Shown one piece after another: positions 1-11,482 of a DNA stretch of 64,000 nt. The translations under genes were made by a program, and so were the position numbers. The stretch lies in NCBI RefSeq assembly GCF_000204645.1, contig NC_015422.1:2497001-2561000 (forward strand), written 5' to 3'. The first letter of the stretch is position 1. Each line of letters starts with the position of its first letter. Below the pieces are notes generated by a model that saw only the letters and a list, made by a program, of their open reading frames with translations, ran no database searches and was not told the DNA's origin. The stretch comes from Alicycliphilus denitrificans K601 (GTDB taxonomy: Bacteria; Pseudomonadota; Gammaproteobacteria; Burkholderiales; Burkholderiaceae_C).

Positions 1-660
<660 letters not shown>

Positions 661-713
661 GCGCGGCACCGGGTGTGTGACCGGGCGGGGGGAAATGCGA
701 CTGTGCAGTCTAG

Positions 714-748
714 TTACCCGACAAAATTGATAGGGTTTGTGCTATACT
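714..748 (+). promoter_or_regulatory. Probable isc operon promoter and IscR-type operator
   Basis: A good -10 element (TATACT, 743-748) lies about 165 bp upstream of iscR. A weak -35 (CCGACA, 718-723) is 19 bp before it. The interval 715-737 has an imperfect palindrome, ACCC-GAC then GATAGGGT, of the kind bound by the cluster-loaded form of IscR. The family is known to repress its own operon, so an overlap of operator and promoter is expected; the exact operator limits are inference. Confidence 0.45.
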
Positions 749-796
749 CCCACCAACTACTCAACTAATAGAGCCTAGCGAAGACAAGGGCCTCGG

Positions 797-837
797 GGCA
801 GCGGTTACGGGCTGCCAGCTCCGTGGAAAGGGCGGAG
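797..837 (+). other. Two consecutive stem-loops in the isc leader
   Basis: In the leader between the promoter and iscR, GGCAGC (797-802) pairs with GCTGCC (811-816), and CTCCG (819-823) pairs with CGGAG (833-837). Neither is followed by a U-run, so they are not terminators. The leader is about 160 nt, long for a simple 5' untranslated region. Function is unknown. Confidence 0.35.
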
Positions 838-910
838 ACGGTGCCAGGGCGTGGATCAAGCCATGTCCGGGCGTTTTGATAACGATCAAGCCTAGACAAA
901 GGAGCTTGCG

Positions 911-1447
911 ATGCGTCTCACTACCAAAGGCCGTTTTGCGGTCACCGCCATGATCGACCTGGCCCTGCGCCAGAACAATGGCCCCGTCACCCTGGCGGCC
1001 ATCAGCCAGCGCCAGCAGATTTCGCTGTCCTACCTGGAGCAGCTGTTCGGCAAGCTGCGTCGTCACGAACTGGTGGAGTCCACGCGTGGCCCCGGCGGCG
1101 GCTACACGCTGGCCCGCAAGGCGGGCGATATTACCGTAGCCGACATCATCGTCTCCGTGGACGAGCCCATCGACGCCACGCAATGCGGCGGCAAGGAGAA
1201 CTGCCTGGGCGAGGCGGGCCGCTGCATGACGCACGACCTCTGGGCCACGCTGAACCAGCGTATGGTGGAGTTCCTCGATTCCGTGACGCTGCAGAAACTG
1301 GTGGACGACCAGCTCGCCAAGGGCGTGCAGATCGAGGACAAGCCCGTCACGCGCCGCGCCATCTCGACCACGCCGGTGGTCAAGCCCATCCGCGTGAATG
1401 CGCCCAACTCGGTGTTCGCCCTGGGCAACGCCTTCGCCAAGTCCTGA
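911..1447 (+). CDS. iscR: Fe-S cluster regulator IscR
   Basis: Rrf2-family winged-helix repressor of 178 residues that senses cluster supply and controls the isc operon. The DNA-binding domain is at the N-terminus (MRLTTKGRFAV). The cluster ligands are Cys92, Cys98 and Cys105 with His108, one residue wider than the Cys92/98/104-His107 spacing of the E. coli protein. The start is supported by AAAGGAG seven bases upstream. It is the first gene of the isc cluster, 75 bp ahead of iscS. Confidence 0.96.
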   Translation: MRLTTKGRFAVTAMIDLALRQNNGPVTLAAISQRQQISLSYLEQLFGKLRRHELVESTRGPGGGYTLARKAGDITVADIIVSVDEPIDATQCGGKENCLGEAGRCMTHDLWATLNQRMVEFLDSVTLQKLVDDQLAKGVQIEDKPVTRRAISTTPVVKPIRVNAPNSVFALGNAFAKS

Positions 1448-1522
1448 GCCTTGCAGGCCGATGCCGCACCATTCGTTTGATTCCAGACTTTCGCCAGCCA
1501 GCGCCTTCCATTCGAGCCAGCC

Positions 1523-2743
1523 ATGGACATGACTCCGCATTTCCCCATTTACCTTGACTACGGCGCCACGACTCCCGTGGACGGCCGGGTCGTCGACGCG
1601 ATGATTCCCTGGCTGCGCGAGCACTTCGGCAATCCGGCGTCGCGCAGCCATGCCTGGGGCTGGGAGGCGGAAGAGGCCGTGGAGAAGGCCCGCGGCCATG
1701 TGGCCGATCTCATCGGCGCCGACCCGCGCGAGATCGTCTGGACCAGCGGCGCGACCGAGTCGAACAACCTCGCCATCAAGGGCGCGGCCCATTTCTACAA
1801 GGGCAAGGGCAAGCACCTCATCACCGTCAAGACCGAGCACAAGGCCGTGCTGGACGTGATGCGCGAGCTTGAACGCCAGGGCTTCGAGGTCACCTACCTC
1901 GACGTGCAGGAGAACGGCCTGCTCGACATCGAGAAGTTCAAGGCCGCGCTGCGCCCCGACACCATCCTCGCCAGCGTCATGTTCGTGAACAACGAGATCG
2001 GCGTGGTCCAGGACATCCCGGCCATCGGCGCCCTGTGCCGCGAGAAGGGCGTGATTTTCCATGTGGACGCCGCCCAGGCCACCGGCAAGGTCGAGATCGA
2101 CCTGGGCCGGCTGCCCGTGGACCTGATGAGTCTGGCATCGCACAAGACCTACGGCCCCAAGGGCATAGGCGCGCTGTACGTGCGCCGCAAGCCGCGCGTG
2201 CGCATCGAGGCGCAGATGCACGGCGGCGGCCACGAGCGCGGCATGCGCTCGGGCACGCTGCCCACGCACCAGATCGTGGGCATGGGCGAGGCCTTCCGCC
2301 TCGCCAGGCTGGAGATGGTGCAGGACCTGGCCAAGGTGCGCGCGCTGCACGAGCGCCTGCTCAATGGCCTGAAGGACATCGAGCAGGTGTTCATCAACGG
2401 CGACCTGCGGCAGCGCGTGCCCCACAACCTGAACATAAGCTTCAACTACGTGGAGGGTGAATCGCTGATCATGGGCATCAAGGGCCTGGCGGTGTCGAGC
2501 GGTTCGGCCTGCACCTCGGCCAGCCTGGAGCCCAGCTACGTGCTGCGCGCGCTGGGGCGCAGCGACGAGCTGGCGCACAGCAGCCTGCGCATGACCATCG
2601 GCCGCTTCACGACCGAGGAAGAAATCGACTACGCGATCAGCACCATCCGCCACAACGTGGCCAAGCTGCGCGAACTGAGCCCCCTGTGGGAGATGTACCA
2701 GGATGGCGTCGACCTGAGCACCATCCAGTGGGCGGCCCACTGA
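1523..2743 (+). CDS. iscS: Cysteine desulfurase IscS
   Basis: PLP enzyme of 406 residues that takes sulfur from cysteine and hands it as persulfide to IscU and other acceptors. The PLP lysine is Lys208 in SHKTYGPKG, and the catalytic cysteine is Cys330 in [10 protein letters not shown] on the mobile loop. Length matches the group II (IscS/Nfs1) enzymes. It sits between iscR and iscU in the standard order, with 22 bp to iscU. Confidence 0.97.
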   Translation: MDMTPHFPIYLDYGATTPVDGRVVDAMIPWLREHFGNPASRSHAWGWEAEEAVEKARGHVADLIGADPREIVWTSGATESNNLAIKGAAHFYKGKGKHLITVKTEHKAVLDVMRELERQGFEVTYLDVQENGLLDIEKFKAALRPDTILASVMFVNNEIGVVQDIPAIGALCREKGVIFHVDAAQATGKVEIDLGRLPVDLMSLASHKTYGPKGIGALYVRRKPRVRIEAQMHGGGHERGMRSGTLPTHQIVGMGEAFRLARLEMVQDLAKVRALHERLLNGLKDIEQVFINGDLRQRVPHNLNISFNYVEGESLIMGIKGLAVSSGSACTSASLEPSYVLRALGRSDELAHSSLRMTIGRFTTEEEIDYAISTIRHNVAKLRELSPLWEMYQDGVDLSTIQWAAH

Positions 2744-2765
2744 CAGACTAGGAGGAACACACACC

Positions 2766-3167
2766 ATGGCTTATTCCGACAAAGTGATCGACCATTACGA
2801 AAACCCCCGCAACGTCGGTTCGTTCGACAAGGGCGACGACACCGTGGGCACCGGCATGGTGGGCGCGCCCGCCTGCGGCGACGTGATGAAGCTGCAGATC
2901 AAGGTGAACCCCGAGACCGGCGTGATCGAGGACGCGCGCTTCAAGACTTACGGCTGCGGCTCGGCCATCGCGTCGTCGTCGCTGGTGACCGAATGGGTCA
3001 AGGGCAAGACGCTGGACGAGGCGGCTGCGCTCAAGAACAGCCAGATCGCCGAGGAACTGGCGCTGCCGCCCGTGAAGATCCACTGCTCCATCCTGGCCGA
3101 GGACGCGATCAAGGCGGCCGTGAACGACTACAAGGCCAAGCACGAAGCGGCCGTGGAAGCCGCCTGA
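2766..3167 (+). CDS. iscU: Fe-S cluster assembly scaffold IscU
   Basis: Scaffold of 133 residues on which the 2Fe-2S cluster is built. Ligands are all present: Cys37, Asp39, Cys64, His106 and Cys107. The LPPVK motif (residues 100-104) that HscA recognises is intact. A strong ribosome site (AGGAGG) precedes the ATG. iscA starts 8 bp downstream. Confidence 0.97.
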   Translation: MAYSDKVIDHYENPRNVGSFDKGDDTVGTGMVGAPACGDVMKLQIKVNPETGVIEDARFKTYGCGSAIASSSLVTEWVKGKTLDEAAALKNSQIAEELALPPVKIHCSILAEDAIKAAVNDYKAKHEAAVEAA

Positions 3168-3174
3168 TACGACC

Positions 3175-3498
3175 ATGGCCATCACGTTGACCGAAGCCGC
3201 TGCCCGGCATGTGACCCGCTACCTTGCCCGCAGGGGCAAAGGGCTTGGCGTGCGTCTTGGCGTCAAGACCACGGGCTGCTCGGGCCTGGCCTACAAGCTC
3301 GAATACGTGGACGAGCAGGCTCCAGAGGACATCGTTTTCGAAAACCATGGCGTCAAGGTGCTGATCGACCCCAAGAGCCTGGCCTATATCGACGGGACGG
3401 AGCTCGACTTCGTGCGCGAGGGCCTCAACGAGGGTTTTCGCTTCATCAACCCCAACGAGCGCGATCGCTGCGGCTGCGGAGAGAGCTTCCGCGTGTGA
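3175..3498 (+). CDS. iscA: Iron-sulfur cluster assembly protein IscA
   Basis: A-type carrier of 107 residues that passes clusters from IscU to target proteins. The three conserved cysteines are Cys35 (TTGCSG), Cys99 and Cys101 (RCGCGE). It follows iscU by 8 bp and is the last gene before the terminator at 3521-3555. Confidence 0.96.
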   Translation: MAITLTEAAARHVTRYLARRGKGLGVRLGVKTTGCSGLAYKLEYVDEQAPEDIVFENHGVKVLIDPKSLAYIDGTELDFVREGLNEGFRFINPNERDRCGCGESFRV

Positions 3499-3520
3499 CC
3501 GTGCCGTGAGTCAGCGCCGC

Positions 3521-3555
3521 AACCGCCATCGCCCGCTGCGCTGGCGGTTTTTTTT
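3521..3555 (+). terminator. Intrinsic terminator between iscA and hscB
   Basis: AACCGCCA (3521-3528) pairs perfectly with TGGCGGTT (3542-3549) and is followed by an unbroken run of eight T. The T-run touches the ATG of hscB. It probably lowers transcription of hscBA-fdx relative to iscRSUA. Confidence 0.8.
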
Positions 3556-4074
3556 ATGAATCTTCAATCCGACGATTTCGAACTCTTCGGCGTGCCGCGC
3601 AGCTTCGCGCAGGAGCGGGCCACGCTCGATGCCCGCTGGAAGGACCTGCAGCGCGAGGCCCATCCCGACCGCTTCGCCGCGCAGGGGGCGGCCGCGCAGC
3701 GCGTGGCCATGCAGTGGTCGGTGCGCATCAACGAGGCCTACCAGCGCCTGAAGGATCCGCTCAGGCGCGCCGCCTACCTGTGCGAGCTCCACGGCGCGCC
3801 GATACGCGCCGAGGACAACACGGCCATGCCCGCGGCCTTCCTGATGCAGCAGATGCAGTGGCGCGAGGCGCTCGAAGAGGCCGCCAGCATGGCCGAGCTC
3901 GACGCCCTCGATGACGAGACCCAGGCCGCGCGCGGCGCCGCCATCGCGCGCTGCGGCGAGCTGATCGACGCGCGGCAGGACTACGCCGGCGCGGCGCGCG
4001 AGGTCAGAGCCCTCATGTTCATTGCGCGATTTGCGCAGGACATCGATTCGCGGCGCGAGCAACTGGGACAATAG
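3556..4074 (+). CDS. hscB: Co-chaperone HscB (J-domain)
   Basis: J-type co-chaperone of 172 residues that brings IscU to HscA and stimulates its ATPase. The J-domain His-Pro-Asp is at residues 36-38, and the C-terminal helical IscU-binding part is full length. The N-terminus NLQSDDFELFGVP is the usual one for the family, so this ATG is preferred although it follows a T-run directly and has no clear ribosome site. A terminator or attenuator immediately precedes it. Confidence 0.94.
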   Translation: MNLQSDDFELFGVPRSFAQERATLDARWKDLQREAHPDRFAAQGAAAQRVAMQWSVRINEAYQRLKDPLRRAAYLCELHGAPIRAEDNTAMPAAFLMQQMQWREALEEAASMAELDALDDETQAARGAAIARCGELIDARQDYAGAAREVRALMFIARFAQDIDSRREQLGQ

Positions 4075-4110
4075 CGGGTTGCCTCCACACCTTTGCCTTC
4101 GACTCACTCC

Positions 4111-5979
<1,869 letters not shown>

Positions 5980-6014
5980 CGCACCCCATCATCGACACCG
6001 GAACCTAGGCTGCC

Positions 6015-6353
6015 ATGCCCGTCATCAGAATCCTGCCCCACCACGAATACTGCCCCGAGGGGGCCGAGATCACCGCGCCCGCCGGCACCTCGATCTGCGA
6101 GGCGCTGCTGGACAACAACATCAAGATCGAGCATGCCTGCGACATGAGCTGCGCCTGCACCACCTGCCACGTCATCGTGCGCCAGGGCTACGAGTCGCTC
6201 AACGATGCCGAGGAGGAGGAGGAAGACCTGCTCGACCGCGCCTGGGGCCTGGAGCCGCAGTCGCGCCTGTCGTGCCAGGCCATCCTCGCGCAGAGCGACG
6301 TGACGGTGGAGATTCCCAAGTACTCCATCAACCACGCCAAGGAGAACCACTGA
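6015..6353 (+). CDS. fdx: ISC-type 2Fe-2S ferredoxin
   Basis: Ferredoxin of 112 residues that supplies electrons for cluster assembly. Ligands Cys42, Cys48, Cys51 and Cys87 have exactly the ISC-ferredoxin spacing (ACDMSCACTTC, later RLSCQ). It contains the acidic stretch EEEEED around residue 66-71. It ends the isc cluster, and its stop overlaps the next start (TGATG). Confidence 0.96.
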   Translation: MPVIRILPHHEYCPEGAEITAPAGTSICEALLDNNIKIEHACDMSCACTTCHVIVRQGYESLNDAEEEEEDLLDRAWGLEPQSRLSCQAILAQSDVTVEIPKYSINHAKENH

Positions 6354-7081
6354 TGCCGCGGCAGATCGTCCTGGACACGGAAACCACCGGCCTGTCCGCC
6401 GAGAACGGCGACCGCATCATCGAACTGGGCTGCGTGGAGCTGCTGAGCCGCAAGCTCACGGGCAACAACCTGCACCTGTACCTGAACCCCGAGCGCGACA
6501 GCCACGAGGATGCGCTGAAGGTGCACGGCATCAGCAACGAGTTCCTGCGCGACAAGCCCAAGTTCGCCGAGGTGGTGCACGACATCCTGGAATACCTGCG
6601 GGGCGCCGAGCTCATCATCCACAACGCGAGCTTCGACGTCGGCTTCCTGGACAAGGAACTGGAGCTCGCAGGCCTGCCGCCGCTGGCCGCGCACGTGGAC
6701 GGCGTCATCGACACCCTGGCCATGGCCAAGGAGATGTTCCCGGGCAAGCGCAATTCGCTGGACGCGCTGTGCGACCGCCTGGAGGTGGACAACTCGGGCC
6801 GCACGCTGCACGGCGCATTGCTCGACGCCGAACTGCTGGCCGACGTCTACATCAACATGACCCGCGGCCAGGATGCGCTGCTGATCATGGACGAGACGGC
6901 CAATGGCGAGGGCGGCGTGAAGGTGGCGGCCGTCGACCTGAGCCGCCTGGTGCTGCCGGTGCTGCTCGCCAGCGACCAGGAACTGGCCGAGCACGAGGAC
7001 CTGCTCGCGCAGATCGACAAGTCGAGCGCAGGCAAAACAATTTGGCGTACTCGCGCCGAGGCGCAAAAAGCTATGCCATAA
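6353..7081 (+). CDS. dnaQ: DNA polymerase III epsilon subunit (3'-5' exonuclease)
   Basis: Proofreading exonuclease of 242 residues. DEDDh motifs are present: Asp8 and Glu10 in VLDTETTG, Asp in HNASFDVGF, and His and Asp in LHGALLDAEL. The ATG overlaps the stop of fdx, so translation is coupled. Length and motif spacing fit DnaQ rather than a short RNase T or oligoribonuclease. Confidence 0.94.
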   Translation: MPRQIVLDTETTGLSAENGDRIIELGCVELLSRKLTGNNLHLYLNPERDSHEDALKVHGISNEFLRDKPKFAEVVHDILEYLRGAELIIHNASFDVGFLDKELELAGLPPLAAHVDGVIDTLAMAKEMFPGKRNSLDALCDRLEVDNSGRTLHGALLDAELLADVYINMTRGQDALLIMDETANGEGGVKVAAVDLSRLVLPVLLASDQELAEHEDLLAQIDKSSAGKTIWRTRAEAQKAMP

Positions 7082-7107
7082 TTGTTGGCTGTCGCCACAG
7101 CGGCAAC

Positions 7108-7182
7108 GGGTGATTAGCTCAGCGGTAGAGCACTGCCTTCACACGGCAGGGGTCACATGTTCGATCCATGTATCACCCACCA
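7108..7182 (+). tRNA. tRNA-Val (CAC)
   Basis: A complete cloverleaf of 75 nt: acceptor GGGTGAT with ATCACCC, D arm AGCTCAGCGGTAGAGC, anticodon stem CTGCC/GGCAG with loop TTCACAC (anticodon CAC), T arm ACATG-TTCGATC-CATGT, and an encoded CCA end. It is the first of a tandem pair. Confidence 0.96.
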
Positions 7183-7216
7183 GTTTTCAAGCTCCGGCCC
7201 ATCGGGCCGAAGCCTT

Positions 7217-7291
7217 GGGCGATTAGCTCAGCGGTAGAGCACTGCCTTCACACGGCAGGGGTCACATGTTCGATCCATGTATCGCCCACCA
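7217..7291 (+). tRNA. tRNA-Val (CAC), second copy
   Basis: It is the same as the copy at 7108 apart from one acceptor base pair, which is changed on both sides: GGGCGAT with ATCGCCC in place of GGGTGAT with ATCACCC. The pairing is preserved. It is separated from the first copy by 34 bp and has encoded CCA. A terminator follows. Confidence 0.96.
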
Positions 7292-7295
7292 CATC

Positions 7296-7335
7296 AAACC
7301 CCTTGCAAAGCATGCCTTCAAGGGGTTTTCTTTTT
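7296..7335 (+). terminator. Terminator of the tRNA-Val pair
   Basis: AAACCCCTTG (7296-7305) pairs with CAAGGGGTTT (7319-7328) and runs into TTCTTTTT. Confidence 0.85.
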
Positions 7336-7374
7336 CGATCGCCAGCCCGTATAAAGCCTCGAAGGAGATAAGCA

Positions 7375-8487
7375 ATGAGCGATAGGGTGGATTGCGTCGT
7401 CGTCGGCGCGGGAGTGGTGGGACTGGCCGTGGCGCGTGCGCTGGCCCTGGCCGGGCGTGAGGTGATGGTGCTGGAGGCGGCCAACGCCATCGGCACGGAA
7501 ACCAGCTCGCGCAACAGCGAGGTGATACACGCCGGCATCTACTACCCCCAGGGCTCGCTCAAGGCGCGGCTGTGCGTGCAGGGCAAGGCCATGCTGTACG
7601 ACTACTGCGCGCAGCGCGGCCTGCCGCATCGCCGCTGCGGCAAGCTCATCGTGGCCACCTCGCCCCAGCAGCAGGCGCAGCTCGATGGCATCAGGCAGCG
7701 CGCGGCCGCCAATGGCGTGGATGACCTGCAGTGGCTCACGCGCGACGAGGCCAGGGCGCTGGAGCCCGAGCTCGAATGCGTGGCCGCGCTGCTGTCGCCC
7801 AGCACGGGTATCGTTGACAGCCACGCGCTCATGCTGGCGCTGCTCGGCGACTTGGAGAACGCCGGCGGTCTTCTGGCATTGAACTCGCCTCTCGAGCGCG
7901 CCCAGTGTTCGCCAGATGCTATTCATCTAGAAGCAAGGGACGGCACCCGCATCAGTGCGCGCACGGTGGTGAACGCGGCCGGCCTGCATGCGCCGGACCT
8001 GGCGCGCCGCTTCGCGGGGCTCGATCCCGCCCACGTGCCGCGGGCGGCGTATGCCAAGGGCAACTACTTCACGCTGTCGGGCCGCGCGCCGTTCAGTCGA
8101 CTGATCTACCCGGTGCCCGAGGCCGCCGGGCTGGGCGTGCACCTGACGCTGGACCTGGGCGGTCAGGCCAAGTTCGGGCCCGACGTGCAGTGGGTGGACG
8201 GCCCGGACGACCTGGTGGTGGACGCCGGCCGCGCACAGGGCTTCTATGCCGAGGTGCGCAAGTACTGGCCGGGCCTGCGCGATGGGGCGCTGGCTGCGGG
8301 CTATGCGGGCATCCGCCCGAAGATCCACGAGCCGCAGGAGCCCGCAGCCGATTTCGTGATCCAGGGGCCGCGCCAGCATGGCGTGGCCGGGCTGGTCAAC
8401 CTGTTCGGCATCGAGTCGCCGGGGCTGACCAGCGCGCTGGCCATCGGCGCATATGTGTCGGACATGTTCTCTGATCGAAGCGCTTGA
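7375..8487 (+). CDS. FAD-dependent oxidoreductase, L-2-hydroxyglutarate dehydrogenase-like
   Basis: Protein of 370 residues of the D-amino-acid oxidase (DAO) fold. The N-terminal Rossmann motif is [13 protein letters not shown], followed by the [14 protein letters not shown] signature typical of L-2-hydroxyglutarate dehydrogenases (LhgO/L2HGDH). Near the C-terminus is [14 protein letters not shown] strong ribosome site (GAAGGAG) precedes the ATG. Substrate is inferred from family resemblance only; other 2-hydroxyacids are possible. Confidence 0.88.
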   Translation: MSDRVDCVVVGAGVVGLAVARALALAGREVMVLEAANAIGTETSSRNSEVIHAGIYYPQGSLKARLCVQGKAMLYDYCAQRGLPHRRCGKLIVATSPQQQAQLDGIRQRAAANGVDDLQWLTRDEARALEPELECVAALLSPSTGIVDSHALMLALLGDLENAGGLLALNSPLERAQCSPDAIHLEARDGTRISARTVVNAAGLHAPDLARRFAGLDPAHVPRAAYAKGNYFTLSGRAPFSRLIYPVPEAAGLGVHLTLDLGGQAKFGPDVQWVDGPDDLVVDAGRAQGFYAEVRKYWPGLRDGALAAGYAGIRPKIHEPQEPAADFVIQGPRQHGVAGLVNLFGIESPGLTSALAIGAYVSDMFSDRSA

Positions 8488-8619
8488 TTCCTGTCGAAAA
8501 GCACGCCCTGGCGATGTGCCATTCTTGAAACGGGCTGGCTGGGCTAAGATGAAGCATCCGCCTACATGTTTGCCATGGATGGCGTCTTGCCGTTGTTTCC
8601 TGCTATGAAAGGCTTGTCT

Positions 8620-8928
8620 ATGACCTCCGTATCCGAAACCATCTCCACGACCCAGGGCGAGCTCGAGAAGCTGGTCGGCGACCTGCGCGGCCTGCTGGCC
8701 AACAGGGATCTGGACGGGATTCCTGAGATCAAGCAGCTGCGCCAGCGCCTCGACGATGGCGTCCAGACCGTGCGCGATGCCGCCGTGCGCGCCGCCCAGC
8801 AGGCTGCCGACCAGGCCAAGGACGCCGCCCGTGCGGCAGACCGCTACGCCCACGACGAGCCCTGGCGCGTGGCCAGCGCGGCGCTGGCCGTGGGCGCGCT
8901 GGTGGGCTTTCTGCTGGCGCGCCGCTGA
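8620..8928 (+). CDS. DUF883 (ElaB/YqjD-type) membrane-anchored protein
   Basis: Protein of 102 residues: a charged amphipathic helical part rich in Ala and Gln, then a C-terminal hydrophobic segment ending ALVGFLLARR. ElaB/YqjD proteins are stress-induced inner-membrane proteins, in E. coli associated with ribosomes. The ATG at 8620 is preferred because AAAGG lies about eight bases upstream; an in-frame ATG exists at 8605. It heads a three-gene set like E. coli yqjD-yqjE-yqjK. Confidence 0.82.
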   Translation: MTSVSETISTTQGELEKLVGDLRGLLANRDLDGIPEIKQLRQRLDDGVQTVRDAAVRAAQQAADQAKDAARAADRYAHDEPWRVASAALAVGALVGFLLARR

Positions 8929-8952
8929 GCGCTACCTGCCGGCAGTCGACCG

Positions 8953-9357
8953 ATGGGGCGCATGAACTGGATCTCGCTGCTGAACCTGCAGGGCCTGGCG
9001 GCGCGCTGGCGCACCGCCATTTCCGAGGGTGCGACCGCGGTGGAAGACCGCATGGAGCTTGCGCGCCTGGAGTGGGCCGAGCACAGACGCCGCATGGCGC
9101 TGCTGGCGCTGCTGCTGGTCGTCTTCGGTACGCTGGCCGTGGTGGCTTTGCTGCTCCTGTCGGCGGCTGTGCTGGTGCAATTCTGGGATACGCCCCAGCG
9201 TGCGCTGGTGGCCTGGATTCTGGCGGGCGTGTGGTGCGCGGCCTGCGGCGGCGTGCTGGTGGCCCTGGTGTCGCTGGCGCGCCGCTCCCGCAACGCCTTC
9301 GCGCTCACGCGCCGGGAGCTGGCGCAGGATTGGCACGTGATCAAGGAGCAGCTCTGA
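8953..9357 (+). CDS. YqjE-like membrane protein (phage holin family III type)
   Basis: Protein of 134 residues with two strongly hydrophobic helices (about residues 48-76 and 83-108) between charged ends. The pattern and position after a DUF883 gene match YqjE/PF07332 proteins. An alternative ATG lies three codons in. Function is unknown; despite the family name there is no phage context here. Confidence 0.78.
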   Translation: MGRMNWISLLNLQGLAARWRTAISEGATAVEDRMELARLEWAEHRRRMALLALLLVVFGTLAVVALLLLSAAVLVQFWDTPQRALVAWILAGVWCAACGGVLVALVSLARRSRNAFALTRRELAQDWHVIKEQL

Positions 9358-9358
9358 T

Positions 9359-9658
9359 ATGCCGATGTCTCCACGCCAACCTACGCCCGAGCAGCAACAG
9401 GTGCTCGACCGCATCCTGGCGCAGCGCGAGCGCCTGCGCGCGCGCCGCGACGCCATGCGCCAGGCGCGCGCCGCGGCGGCCCCGCAGGGGCGCGTGAACC
9501 CCGGGGACCCGCTGATCGCGCGGTTCGTCAGCTTTGCCCGCCTGCATCCCCTGGCGGTCGCGGCCGTGCTGGGCGTTGCCGCGCTGGCGGGTCCCGGCCG
9601 CGTGGTGCGCTGGGCGGGCGTGGTGTTGCCCGCCATCCTGCGCATGCGGCGCGGCTGA
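9359..9658 (+). CDS. YqjK-like small protein
   Basis: Protein of 99 residues: Arg/Gln-rich N-terminal helix, then one hydrophobic segment (LAVAAVLGVAAL). Its ATG lies directly after the stop of the YqjE-like gene, which indicates an operon. Assignment rests on gene order and general composition. Confidence 0.65.
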   Translation: MPMSPRQPTPEQQQVLDRILAQRERLRARRDAMRQARAAAAPQGRVNPGDPLIARFVSFARLHPLAVAAVLGVAALAGPGRVVRWAGVVLPAILRMRRG

Positions 9659-9676
9659 CAGCTGCCCATCCATCGC

Positions 9677-9701
9677 CAAGGGCCGCCATGCGCGGCCCTT
9701 G
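9677..9701. terminator. Hairpin between convergent yqjK-like gene and pyrD
   Basis: CAAGGGCCGC (9677-9686) pairs with GCGGCCCTTG (9692-9701), a perfect 10-bp stem with a 5-nt loop. The U-tract is poor on both sides, so termination efficiency is uncertain. It sits between two convergent genes and may serve both. Confidence 0.6.
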
Positions 9702-9710
9702 CCTTTGGCT

Positions 9711-10757
9711 TCAGCGCATGGCCCGGATGGCGCGCGCGGCGCGGCTCACGAGGGCGGGGCCCTCGTAGATCAGGCCGGTGTAGATCTGTACCACGTCGGC
9801 GCCCGCGCGGATCTTGCCGACGGCGTCTTCGGCGCTCATGACGCCGCCCACGCCGACGATGGGGAAGGCCGGGCCCAGCGCGGCGCGCAGCTGGCGGATG
9901 ACGGCGTTGCTGGCTTCGCGCACGGGCGCGCCGCTCAGGCCGCCGGCCTCGCCCGCGTGGGGCAGGCCCTGTACGGCGTCACGGGCGATGGTGGTGTTGG
10001 TGGCGACCACGCCGTCCATGCCGTGGCGCGTGAGCGTGGCGGCGATCACGGCGACCTGCGCCTCGTTCAGGTCGGGGGCGATCTTCACGAAGATGGGCAC
10101 GCGCCGGCCCTGGGCGGCGGCCAGCTTCTCGCGGTGGTCGGCAATCGCGCCCAGCAGCGCGTCCAGCGCCTCGTCGCTCTGCAGTGCGCGCAGGTTCTGG
10201 GTGTTGGGCGAGCTGATGTTCACCGTCACGTAGTCCGCGTGGGGGTACACGCCCTCCAGGCAGGCTAGGTAGTCGCCCGTGGCCTGCTCGATGGGCGTGG
10301 CGGCGTTCTTGCCGATGTTCAGGCCCAGCAGCAGGGGCTTGCCCTGGGCGCGCACCTGCGAGCGGCGCACGTTGGCGATGAAGGCGTCCAGCCCCTCGTT
10401 GTTGAAGCCCAGACGGTTGATGAGCGCGCGCGCCTCGGGCAGGCGGAACATGCGCGGCTTGGGGTTGCCGGGCTGCGCCTTTGGGGTGACCGTGCCCACC
10501 TCGACGAAGCCGAAGCCCATGGCGGCCAGGGCGTCGATGCAGCGCGCGTTCTTGTCCAGCCCCGCGGCCAGGCCCACGCGGTTGGGAAAGGTCAGCCCGG
10601 CCAGCTGCACGGGATCACTCACCGTTTCATTGCACCAGGCCCATTGCAGGGGCGTGCGCTGGCCGCGCGCCAGCATGTCCATGGTCAGTTCGTGGGCGGC
10701 TTCGGCGTCCATGCCGAAGAGAAAAGGGCGGGCGAAGGCGTAGGGAAGTAGGGACAT
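9711..10757 (-). CDS. pyrD: Dihydroorotate dehydrogenase (quinone), class 2
   Basis: Enzyme of 348 residues that oxidises dihydroorotate to orotate in pyrimidine synthesis, coupled to the quinone pool. It has the N-terminal membrane-associating helices of class 2 enzymes and [11 protein letters not shown] holding the catalytic serine. The start MSLLPYAF matches the family; longer frames upstream would run into rpiA. It is divergent from rpiA with only 35 bp between the two starts, so their promoters must overlap each other or the coding ends. Confidence 0.95.
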   Translation of the reverse strand: MSLLPYAFARPFLFGMDAEAAHELTMDMLARGQRTPLQWAWCNETVSDPVQLAGLTFPNRVGLAAGLDKNARCIDALAAMGFGFVEVGTVTPKAQPGNPKPRMFRLPEARALINRLGFNNEGLDAFIANVRRSQVRAQGKPLLLGLNIGKNAATPIEQATGDYLACLEGVYPHADYVTVNISSPNTQNLRALQSDEALDALLGAIADHREKLAAAQGRRVPIFVKIAPDLNEAQVAVIAATLTRHGMDGVVATNTTIARDAVQGLPHAGEAGGLSGAPVREASNAVIRQLRAALGPAFPIVGVGGVMSAEDAVGKIRAGADVVQIYTGLIYEGPALVSRAARAIRAMR

Positions 10758-10792
10758 GGGGATAATTGCGGATTCACTCGCGATTTTCCCCC

Positions 10793-11482
10793 ATGACTGC
10801 ACCCACATCCCTCTCCCAAGACGAACTCAAGACCCTGGTCGGCCGGGCCGCGCTGGACTACGTGGTGCCCGGCGAGATCGTGGGCGTGGGCACGGGCTCC
10901 ACGGTCAACAAGTTCATCGATGCGCTGGCGACGGTCAAGGAGCGCATCGGCGGCGCGGTATCGAGCTCGGAGGCCAGCACCGCGCGGCTCAAGGCGCTGG
11001 GCATCCCGGTGCTCGACGCCAACGAGGTGGCCTCGCTGTCGGTCTACATCGACGGCGCCGACGAGATCGACGGCCGCGGCTACATGGTCAAGGGCGGCGG
11101 CGCGGCGCTCACGCGCGAGAAGATCGTGGCGGCGCTGGCGCAGCGCTTCGTCTGCATCGCGGACGAGTCCAAGCTGGTCAGCGTGCTGGGCGCTTTCCCG
11201 CTGCCGGTCGAGGTGATTCCCATGGCCGCGTCGCAGATCGCGCGGCGTTTCGAGTCGCTGGGTGGGCAGGCCACGCTGCGCCTCAGGGACGGCCGGCCGC
11301 TCGTGACCGACAACGGCCAGCACATCCTTGACGTTCGGGGCCTGGCGATCGGCGACCCGCTGGCGTTCGAGAGCGAGGTGAACCAGTGGCCCGGCGTGGT
11401 CACCGTGGGCGTGTTCGCGCGCCAGAAGGCCCATGTGTGCCTGCTGGGCACGGCGCAGGGCGTGCGCACGCTGAAGTTCTAA
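10793..11482 (+). CDS. rpiA: Ribose-5-phosphate isomerase A
   Basis: Enzyme of 229 residues interconverting ribose-5-phosphate and ribulose-5-phosphate. Motifs [17 protein letters not shown] and [12 protein letters not shown] are intact. The start at 10793 (MTAPTS) is chosen because it sits at the usual N-terminus. The stop overlaps the stop of the convergent downstream gene by 4 bp. Confidence 0.95.
   Translation: MTAPTSLSQDELKTLVGRAALDYVVPGEIVGVGTGSTVNKFIDALATVKERIGGAVSSSEASTARLKALGIPVLDANEVASLSVYIDGADEIDGRGYMVKGGGAALTREKIVAALAQRFVCIADESKLVSVLGAFPLPVEVIPMAASQIARRFESLGGQATLRLRDGRPLVTDNGQHILDVRGLAIGDPLAFESEVNQWPGVVTVGVFARQKAHVCLLGTAQGVRTLKF

Noticed and set aside
761-2767. Long open frame on the minus strand opposite iscR and iscS
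   Set aside because: It is antisense to two certain genes, low-complexity (Ala/Gly/His/Val-rich) and results from high GC at third codon positions.
7865-7930. Possible repeat copy inside the FAD oxidoreductase gene
   Set aside because: The 3' part (GATGCTATTCATCTAGAAGC) is suggestive, but the core is too diverged to count. It remains a weak candidate.
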